From SM23-62 sp964575235 (GTDB taxonomy: Bacteria > Bacteroidota > Bacteroidia > Bacteroidales > SM23-62), in NCBI GenBank assembly GCA_964575235.1, contig CAZNQG010000001.1:14420-78419 (forward strand): DNA of 64,000 nt. Reading direction: 5' to 3'. The notes under the pieces were generated by a model. The model had not been told where the DNA came from. It worked only from the letters and a program-made list of their open reading frames with translations, and ran no database searches. How positions within the stretch are numbered: the stretch's first letter is position 1; each line of letters begins with the position of its first letter. The position numbers and the translations under genes were made by a program. Positions 52,880 to 59,118 of this stretch are shown here, one piece after another.

Positions 52880-53722
52880 TTAAATAAGTTTAGTTTTATA
52901 CAAAAAGGCTACTTGTAGTATTATCAAGTACTTTTGAAAATTCGGAACCCTCATTCGTTTTTTAAGGACTTTTTCAGGTGAGGTTCTTTTTATTCTAAGA
53001 AATAAGCTTTTGTAATAATAAAAAGCCAGGGCAACAGCCAATTTCGACCTTCCGGGTAATTGTTTTAGCCCTATCCATGCTTCATCAAAATCTTTTTGTA
53101 TCGATTCTTCAATTAATTGTTTTGTTTGCTGATTAAATGTGCTGTTTGATATATCGGGAAAATAACTTCTGCCTAAATTATTCATGTCATCTTTTAAATC
53201 TCTTAGAAAATTCACTTTCTGAAACGCAGAACCTAATTTTTGGGCAGGATGTTTTAACCTTTCAAACAACCCATTTTCTCCATTGCAAAACACTTTTAAG
53301 CACATCAATCCAACCACATCGGCCGAACCATAAACGTATATGTCAAAATCTTTTGAAGTAGTATATTTCGTTCTTGACAAATCATTTTCCATGCTTTTCA
53401 TAAACGACTGAATATGCTCAATGCTTATATTATATGCTTTCACGGTGTCGGCAAACGCTGTGAGAATGGTGTTGGTACTAATGCCATTTTTCAAAGCATA
53501 ATCAAGATCTTCATTTAATTTAGCCAGTAAAAAGGCTTTATCATATCCATGAAAACTATCTACAATTTCATCGGCAAGGCGTACAAATCCATAAATAGCA
53601 TAAATAGCCCGTTTTTTATACTTTTCCAATAACGATGTCGCCAAGGAAAACGAAGTGCTGTATTCTTTAGTAATCAGCTTCGATATTTTGTAACTATTTT
53701 CTATGTAAAAATCAATGTTCAT
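52880..53722 (-). CDS. crtB: Phytoene synthase
   Basis: 280 residues. Squalene/phytoene synthase family: the first Asp-rich motif is RLADEIVD near residue 50 and the second NFLRDLKDDM near 170; YCYYVA-like segments are replaced by VYGSADVVGLMCLKVF. It condenses two GGPP (or FPP, if a C30 pathway) to phytoene. First gene of the operon. A weak -7 box (GATATTTG on the minus strand, 53751-53758) lies about 30 bases upstream. No GGPP synthase gene is in the window. Confidence 0.92.
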   Translation of the reverse strand: MNIDFYIENSYKISKLITKEYSTSFSLATSLLEKYKKRAIYAIYGFVRLADEIVDSFHGYDKAFLLAKLNEDLDYALKNGISTNTILTAFADTVKAYNISIEHIQSFMKSMENDLSRTKYTTSKDFDIYVYGSADVVGLMCLKVFCNGENGLFERLKHPAQKLGSAFQKVNFLRDLKDDMNNLGRSYFPDISNSTFNQQTKQLIEESIQKDFDEAWIGLKQLPGRSKLAVALAFYYYKSLFLRIKRTSPEKVLKKRMRVPNFQKYLIILQVAFLYKTKLI

Positions 53723-53994
53723 TTATTAGTCGAGCGTATAATGTATTTTTCAAATATCTAACTGTGTATTAATTATTTCTTTTTAAAACTGTAAAATACA
53801 ACAAAATTCTGTTTAGATTTGAGCGTTGGTAAAAATTGCACTCTTTTGCAAAATTTGGTTTGTGGGTCAGTAACTTAGCTGAAACTTTCTCTTCATTTTC
53901 GTTCATTTTTATTCATAGTTGTTTTATAAACAATTTCATAAAACATTGATAATCAATATATTAGAATGAAATCAAAAGAATAGCTATGAAGATG

Positions 53995-54014
53995 TTCGAA
54001 TCCATTATCACCCA
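53995..54014 (+). repeat. Candidate attR: copy of the tRNA-Val 3' end
   Basis: TTCGAATCCATTATCACCCA equals the tRNA-Val(TAC) 3' end at 18 of 20 positions. The bases behind it (GAAGGAG ... CGGTCTGATTCCTTTTTT) resemble the terminator behind the second tRNA-Val at 56391-56426. A 34-codon frame (53986-54090) runs through it but looks accidental. Nothing else is seen in the 53723-54105 gap except AT-rich sequence. Confidence 0.55.
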
Positions 54015-54027
54015 CAATGAAGGAGAA

Positions 54028-54060
54028 GGAGTTAGGTTAAAACGGTCTGATTCCTTTTTT
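54028..54060 (+). terminator. Terminator relic behind the tRNA-like 3' end
   Basis: GGAGTTAG (54028-54035) pairs with CTGATTCC (54047-54054) through two wobble pairs and is followed by T6. It fits a leftover tRNA terminator and serves no gene on this strand now. Confidence 0.4.
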
Positions 54061-54105
54061 AATGCACTTGAAGGATTACCAAAATATTGAGGTGATAAAT
54101 TTTAT

Positions 54106-55233
54106 CTATTGATTGTTAGAAAGAGATATCTTTTCTGTCCGGCAAACATGATCGTTACGGACACGAACACAATATAATCCATTATCCAGGGAGGTCATAT
54201 CAATCGTAATTGAGTTTCCGTATTCCGGGATGTCAGACTCCAGCATCCTGGCCCCCTGGAGTGAGAATATTTCAGCTTTCATAGCGTCCTGCACCGGTTC
54301 ATTGAATTGAATTATAATTTTCCCTGAACAGGGATTCGGATATATATTAAAATCGAGGGTGTAATTATTTATAATGTTCGAAGGTTGAGTGGGATTTCTT
54401 CCCACCGTATCCATCTCGCTTAAAGGAACAAACTTGTAATCAAGAAGATGTTCCTGAGTATATTGCGTCAAAATCACGGCATAATTATGCTCGTCCGTGA
54501 AGGTTCCCACCATGCCCGAAGCGATAAACCGAATGCTGTCCTCCATGGAATATTCTATATTAATATCGGTACGATCACCGGCAATGCAATAAACCGGTAT
54601 CCCTTTGTTTTTAACTTTTTGCAGTTCCGGGTACACTTCGTCGAAAAAGTTGGAGGAGCTTAAATTCTTTGAGCTTGCGGCCACGGAATCTTTCAGGTGT
54701 GCCAGGTCTGGATTATCAGCCATCCATAGTATTCTGTGATGAATGAGGACTAAATAATCCGAGTTCTGTATGGTATCTGCCACGGTTTTGATTAAATCAA
54801 GCTGTAAACCGGAGATATCGGGTGTGGAAAGTTCTGTGTCCAATACAATAAAGGTGATATTATTTCTGCTAAAACCGTAGAACCTCTCTTTTTGGGTAAA
54901 TGAAAGAAGAAGGGGTACATTATCAATATCGTGGTTTCCTATGGCCAGATGAGTGTTCGTATCGCTGAGACTGAAAATGCCATCGCAATATTCCAGTGTG
55001 CCGACCAGTTCCGAGGTATTCCAGGTTAAATCTCCTCCCAGCAGGAGCAGGTCAAATTTTGAATAATCCAGTTTTTCTACCGTTTTGAGTACATACTCAT
55101 GCTCTCTGTCATCATCCCTCGGGTGGCCCATGAACAAATACCGGATGGTATCGGCCTGGGCCGGTAAAGCATGAGAAGCGGATGTCGACAAGATGAAAAA
55201 TGAATAAAGCAAAATTTTACCCGGGACCTTCAT
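54106..55233 (-). CDS. T9SS-secreted metallophosphoesterase
   Basis: 375 residues. Signal peptide (1-26, ending SHALPAQA), calcineurin-like phosphoesterase domain about 30-270 with FMGHPRDDDRE, LLLGGDLTW, LAIGNHDID, VLIHHRILWM and CIAGD; the first motif deviates from the usual D-x-H. A type-A T9SS sorting domain ends the protein (FNIYPNPCSGKIII near 295, DNGLYCVRVRND). So it is exported through the outer membrane and probably surface-attached by PorU. Substrate unknown. Codon use is intermediate between island and backbone. Confidence 0.88.
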   Translation of the reverse strand: MKVPGKILLYSFFILSTSASHALPAQADTIRYLFMGHPRDDDREHEYVLKTVEKLDYSKFDLLLLGGDLTWNTSELVGTLEYCDGIFSLSDTNTHLAIGNHDIDNVPLLLSFTQKERFYGFSRNNITFIVLDTELSTPDISGLQLDLIKTVADTIQNSDYLVLIHHRILWMADNPDLAHLKDSVAASSKNLSSSNFFDEVYPELQKVKNKGIPVYCIAGDRTDINIEYSMEDSIRFIASGMVGTFTDEHNYAVILTQYTQEHLLDYKFVPLSEMDTVGRNPTQPSNIINNYTLDFNIYPNPCSGKIIIQFNEPVQDAMKAEIFSLQGARMLESDIPEYGNSITIDMTSLDNGLYCVRVRNDHVCRTEKISLSNNQ

Positions 55234-55258
55234 ATTTCAAAATGATTGCATTCATCTC

Positions 55259-55266
55259 CAAAACTA
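55259..55266 (-). promoter_or_regulatory. Candidate -7 box for the metallophosphoesterase gene
   Basis: Reads TAGTTTTG on the minus strand, an exact TAnnTTTG match, 25 bases before the ATG. No clear -33 box. Confidence 0.45.
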
Positions 55267-55449
55267 CCATAAATAATCCGAAGTTGAAGCCCCCTGGAAA
55301 TGCAAGCCACCAGAACCTTCAGCCTGTTTGATACCTCCCTGCTTTAAGTGCCTGTTCATGTTGACTGGGATTCAAATCGATGCTATTGTTTGAAAATTGA
55401 ATGCTCGTCCGTAACTTGCACAACTAATACTCATTCAATCACAGAAGGG

Positions 55450-56103
55450 ATGAAACATTATATTGCGACGGCTATCGGGATCTTACTGGCAACTTCCGTA
55501 TGGGCCCAGACACGGGTAGTCTATGGAAGATTAACGGCTTTTAATGCATATCCGGTGCAAAATGTTGAGATTACCGCCAAAAAATCCAGGGCTGCCACCC
55601 TGTCCGATTCACTGGGCCGGTTTTCAATCATATGCATGGAAAATGATGTAATCAAGGTCAAGCCAAAAGCTTTCAGAACGGAAATACGAAAAGTCGGACC
55701 GGATACCGATTCAGTAATTGTCAATCTTATCTATATTGACACTAAAAAAAACAGGGAAATTGCGGTGGGTTACGGATACATGAAGGAGAGTGATCTGATG
55801 TATGCGGTTGGGAACCTCGAGCAGAATAACAACGAATATTGTATTTACAACAATGTTTTCGACGTTATTATTGGCAGGTTCGCCGGTGTGGATGTGCAGA
55901 ACGGTGCTGTCATTATCAGGGGGAGCAGATCGTTCTACGGCAGCAATGAGGCTCTCTATGTTGTGGATGGCGTTGTTGTCAGTTCCATTGATTGGATTAT
56001 CCCCTGTGAAATCAAATCCATCAATATCCTGAAAGATGCTTCAGCAGCTACATACGGATCCAGGGGTGCCAACGGGGTAGTCCTGATCGAATTAGTAAAG
56101 TAG
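55450..56103 (+). CDS. Stand-alone TonB-receptor plug protein (no barrel)
   Basis: 217 residues from the ATG at 55450, chosen because it gives a clean signal peptide (MKHYIATAIGILLATSVWAQ); an earlier ATG at 55348 adds 34 unlikely residues. Residues 21-95 form a carboxypeptidase-regulatory-like beta-sandwich, and 115-215 a SusC-like plug: VFDVIIGRFAGVDVQNGAVIIRG, ALYVVDGVVVSSID and the typical end ILKDASAATYGSRGANGVVLI. The barrel of a real receptor is missing and the gene stops cleanly, so it is a plug-only protein rather than a truncated receptor. Probably periplasmic. Confidence 0.8.
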   Translation: MKHYIATAIGILLATSVWAQTRVVYGRLTAFNAYPVQNVEITAKKSRAATLSDSLGRFSIICMENDVIKVKPKAFRTEIRKVGPDTDSVIVNLIYIDTKKNREIAVGYGYMKESDLMYAVGNLEQNNNEYCIYNNVFDVIIGRFAGVDVQNGAVIIRGSRSFYGSNEALYVVDGVVVSSIDWIIPCEIKSINILKDASAATYGSRGANGVVLIELVK

Positions 56104-56255
56104 TAACAATCTATAAATCACCGGTACTTATCGTAATGTAACAGACTCCCTTTGGATCAGCCACACTGGATGACAATTCGAAGGTATTTTTGTTTCCGCA
56201 AAACTGCTTTTTCGGAAGCCCTTGCCGATCCCGGCTATGTTTGAAATAAATATCT

Positions 56256-56263
56256 TATTTTTG
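56256..56263 (+). promoter_or_regulatory. Candidate -7 box for tRNA-Val(CAC)
   Basis: TATTTTTG matches TAnnTTTG, 40 bases before the tRNA. A second TATGTTTG at 56236-56243 is an alternative. No -33 box at the right distance from either. Confidence 0.45.
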
Positions 56264-56302
56264 CTCTTGTTAGAATAAGTTGTATCAAACCAGACAATCC
56301 AG

Positions 56303-56377
56303 GGGCGATTAGCTCAGCCGGTTCAGAGCACCTGCTCCACAAGCAGGGGGTCGCAGGTTCAAATCCTGCATCGCCCA
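56303..56377 (+). tRNA. tRNA-Val (anticodon CAC) with C at position 33
   Basis: 75 bases. Acceptor GGGCGAT (56303-56309) pairs with ATCGCCC (56370-56376), discriminator A56377, no encoded CCA. The anticodon stem is CCTGC/GCAGG and the loop TCCACAA, which puts CAC at 34-36 but C instead of the nearly universal U at 33. T arm GGTTCAAATCC. Most of the sequence equals tRNA-Val(TAC) at 36226. Confidence 0.9.
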
Positions 56378-57076
56378 CAATTTGGAATGAAGGAGTCAGA
56401 TCTATTCGGTCTGGCTCCTTTTTTTGTTGGGTTGAAGGGGAAATAGAAATTGTCTGAACTTACCCTGATAAAGTACATGCCTTTCTGGAGGGTAGAAAGA
56501 TCCATCTGGTGAATATTTCCTAAAAAAACATGTATGATGATGATTGGAACAGAGTATAAAACCGATTGAGGACCATCGATCATATATTTGACAAACACTC
56601 CTGAAATTGGATAGGATTGGGCTGAGCTGAAGAACTCCCGGTAACCGCCAGATACCAGATTTTCTAACAGCAGGTCCAGATGTTTCTCTGTAGAATCCTT
56701 GTCGGCGATGAATTTTTCTTCGTCGAAGAAATATTCGGTCATTTGACGGAATCCTTCACTAAAAAACTGATTCGTGTTATCGCCTATTTTCTGTCCGATA
56801 AAATTATGGGCGGCTTCATGTTTGATAATTTCTCGATCAAAACTGCTGCTGTGAATAATATTGTTGACGTTCAATCCCCACATCTTCATTCCTTCAGGAA
56901 CCCCTAAAAAATCCTGAAGGTCGGATCGGGAGCAGGGGGGCGTCGGGCAGAACCATGATGATCGAATCCGTTCCAACGAATTTCTGTACCAGTTGAAAAG
57001 TTTCATCCGTCATTACGAATGCCGGTTTTTGACTGAATGTTACCTGCCAAAAAAGAAAAAAATGCAACGATCGCAT
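56359..57076 (-). pseudogene. Relic of a T9SS-type zinc metallopeptidase, frameshifted
   Basis: From 57076 a signal-like start (MRSLHFFLFWQVTFSQ) and about 35 residues are read; the frame then breaks near a G6 run (56935-56940). The other frame continues RSDLQDFLGVPEGMKMWGLN, the zinc site IIKHEAAHNFIGQ (H-E-x-x-H) and FFSEGFRQMTEYFF, whose Glu could be the third ligand. It ends in MDLSTLQKGMYFIRVSSDN, the last strand of a T9SS sorting domain, then runs antisense into the tRNA gene. The part between peptidase and sorting strand is too short, so there are several deletions. Family within the gluzincins not recognised. Confidence 0.6.
56391..56426 (+). terminator. Terminator of tRNA-Val(CAC)
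   Basis: AGGAGTCAGA (56391-56400) pairs with TCTGGCTCCT (56410-56419, one G-T pair) and is followed by T7. Confidence 0.85.
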
Positions 57077-57219
57077 AGCTGTGGAGAGGTACTCTTGATG
57101 TACTCATATCGTCAAAGTTACAGGTTAATGTATGTAGTAACGATTAACTTTCCTGTACATTACATAAGTCAGACCGGATAAGTCCGCATTCCCCATTATT
57201 TCCCTATATTTCAGCAATC

Positions 57220-57900
57220 ATGCTGAACGGGCTTACAGGAATTGAGATTTTTAGCTTCCGTGTCAATGAACCGGTAACGGTACTTACCGATATGCTCATC
57301 TCGTCGGTTTGTTTGGTTGCCTTTTACAGGCTGAGCAGGATCCCGTGCAAAGCCCGGTTTTCATTATACCTGACGCTTTTCTTTGTATTCCTTGGGACAG
57401 GTACATTCTTGGGATCCATACTCGGGCATGGCTTCTATTATGCTGTCTCTCCTTTTTGGAGGCTTCCCGGGTGGTGGTGTTCCATGATATCCATCGCCCT
57501 GATTTTTCATGCGTCGATCCTGCTCCTGGGAGACTACCCATCCGGAACGGCCAAGCTTGCCTTGATCTGTCTTAACCTCATCTTACTGACGGGGTTTATC
57601 GTGCTGGCCTCAGTCAGGCAGGATTTTATATTCGTGGTGGCCTATATTTCCCCCGTAATGCTATTCGGGGTCGGAGGTCTACAACTGCTGCTTTACTCCA
57701 GATTAATGAAATCGGGTTCCGGATGGATGTTGCTAGGCATCGGAACGGCATTTCTTGCGAACATCGTATTCCTGATGAACATTGACCTTGGCAAATGGCT
57801 CCATGTTATGGACCTCAGCCATGTAATTCTTGCCGTTTCAGTCTGGTTCTTCTACCGGGGGTCGAGAAGTTACGTGGATCAGGCGAATGTCCCGGAGTAG
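57220..57900 (+). CDS. Multi-pass membrane protein of unknown function (DUF6962-like)
   Basis: 226 residues with about seven hydrophobic helices (near 20-38, 48-70, 85-105, 115-130, 135-160, 165-185, 190-212). Conserved-looking spots are FLGSILGHGFYY and WCSMISIALIFHASILLLGD in the second and third helices and a C-terminal WFFYRGSR. The arrangement recalls small Bacteroidota DUF6962 proteins, a guess. Upstream there is an imperfect -7 box (TATATTTC, 57205-57212). No operon partner. Confidence 0.6.
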   Translation: MLNGLTGIEIFSFRVNEPVTVLTDMLISSVCLVAFYRLSRIPCKARFSLYLTLFFVFLGTGTFLGSILGHGFYYAVSPFWRLPGWWCSMISIALIFHASILLLGDYPSGTAKLALICLNLILLTGFIVLASVRQDFIFVVAYISPVMLFGVGGLQLLLYSRLMKSGSGWMLLGIGTAFLANIVFLMNIDLGKWLHVMDLSHVILAVSVWFFYRGSRSYVDQANVPE

Positions 57901-57978
57901 GGATGAAGTTACAACTTTAAAAGCACCCCGGGGCATCTTGGGAACGCTGATTCTAATCTAACCGTTTATCCTGTTAAA

Positions 57979-58143
57979 TTATTTTGAGGGTTTCCGGGTT
58001 TTGAAATACAGGATCAGTAAAACAATATTAAGCAAGTTAAAGACTGCCGGGTAAATCCCCAGATCACAGCCAGTTTCAGGATCGCCGGAACATTTGAGGA
58101 ATAAGCAGCTAAAGCTGCGACAATCAAGCGGGTATTACACAAT
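57979..58143 (-). pseudogene. C-terminal relic of a membrane protein, frameshifted
   Basis: In the 376-base gap before the next gene, the minus strand reads NTRLIVAALAAYSSNVPAI, then LKLAVIWG. After one lost base at about 58050 it continues YPAVFNLLNIVLLILYF to KTRKPSK and a stop at 57979. Together this looks like two transmembrane helices and a basic tail. An in-frame stop lies just upstream (near 58146), so only the end of a gene is left. Family not recognised. Confidence 0.45.
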
Positions 58144-58276
58144 GGTTATTAATCATTGAAATATTATTTGTATTTTTAATATGCGTTAGAATTACATTTA
58201 ATCCGTGCCGGTAAAGGTTTTCCGAGTGGTCTCGTAGTTGCCGATTGCACCGGGATACGGATTGCTGACCTTGAAA

Positions 58277-59038
58277 ATGTTCAGGTTTATTACCTTTTGT
58301 TTAAAGCTACTCCCGATCGTCGTTCTGACCGGCGTTAAGGGAGTGACGGGACTCCAGGCGCAGGAGGCGGCAAACAGGCCCTCCAGCGATCCGGATCTTA
58401 TGGAGTACGTAAGCCGGATGCACGGACCGGACCAGGAACTGATCAACGGAATACAGTTCTATAATTCACATTTCCGGGTGACGGGTCACCCGTATCTTAT
58501 GGGAGCGCAGTCCTTTCCGGGATCGGTGTACCTGTCGGGTAAGAAGTACGGGGGACTCCAGTTGCATTATGATATTTACGACCAGCACCTGGTGCTGGAT
58601 TACCGTACTACGGTGGGGGGAATGAACAAAATTATTCTGAGTCCCATGCGCATCGAGGATTTTACAATTAACGGCTTCGATTTCCGGAAGCTTAACCTGG
58701 ACGAGAAGGGGCTGCGGTATTACCAGGTGATACAGGCAGGGGAACTGACCTGCTATGTGCACTGGCGCAAAGGACTTATACCCAACAATATGAACCTGCA
58801 ATCACTCGGCTCTTTCACATTTCCGTACCGTACTTTTTACCTGGAACAAGGGGACCGGATCCAATCCTTTGCATCCAGGAAATCGTTCGCAGCCCTGTTC
58901 CCTCCGAAGGTACGCGGGGATATCAAGAGATACATGAGGAACAACGAGATCCGGTTCCGCCGGGCGGAACCCGGAGAACTGACTACCCTGATCAGACATG
59001 TATCTTCCCTTCAGCCAGTAACCAATACGGACGAATGA
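58277..59038 (+). CDS. Exported protein of unknown family upstream of a TonB receptor
   Basis: 253 residues from the ATG at 58277, which begins the signal peptide MFRFITFCLKLLPIVVLTG (cleavage near LQAQ). Beta-rich middle with YLMGAQSFPGSVYLSGKKYGGLQLHYDIYDQHLVL by its key residues Y-G-L-x-Y-D-x-D, and a conserved helical end KSFAALFPPKVRGDIKRYMR. I recognise no domain. The stop overlaps a possible start of the receptor gene by four bases, so both belong to one operon and presumably one pathway. Confidence 0.7.
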   Translation: MFRFITFCLKLLPIVVLTGVKGVTGLQAQEAANRPSSDPDLMEYVSRMHGPDQELINGIQFYNSHFRVTGHPYLMGAQSFPGSVYLSGKKYGGLQLHYDIYDQHLVLDYRTTVGGMNKIILSPMRIEDFTINGFDFRKLNLDEKGLRYYQVIQAGELTCYVHWRKGLIPNNMNLQSLGSFTFPYRTFYLEQGDRIQSFASRKSFAALFPPKVRGDIKRYMRNNEIRFRRAEPGELTTLIRHVSSLQPVTNTDE

Positions 59039-59118
59039 TCACCATCGGTTCCATAGCCAATTGCAGACCTGAGGGGTTATTTTGCAACGGTTTCATTGTC
59101 CGCTGCAGGTGTGAGCGA

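Larger units (their letters stand above)
36281..54014. mobile_element. Putative genomic island inserted at the 3' end of tRNA-Val
   Basis: The last 20 bases of tRNA-Val(TAC) at 36281-36300 recur at 53995-54014 with two mismatches and in the same direction. Between the repeats base composition drops sharply, and every gene is mobile DNA or the AT-rich carotenoid operon. Outside the repeats the backbone is GC-rich on the left and intermediate to GC-rich on the right. No single phage-type integrase remains; the only tyrosine recombinases are the RIT trio, which may not be the enzyme that brought the island in. Borders are inferred. Confidence 0.6.

Noticed and set aside
53986..54090. 34-codon frame MKMFESIITHNEGEG...
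   Set aside because: It coincides with the tRNA-like repeat and terminator relic and has no ribosome-binding site; the repeat reading is more economical, though not proven.
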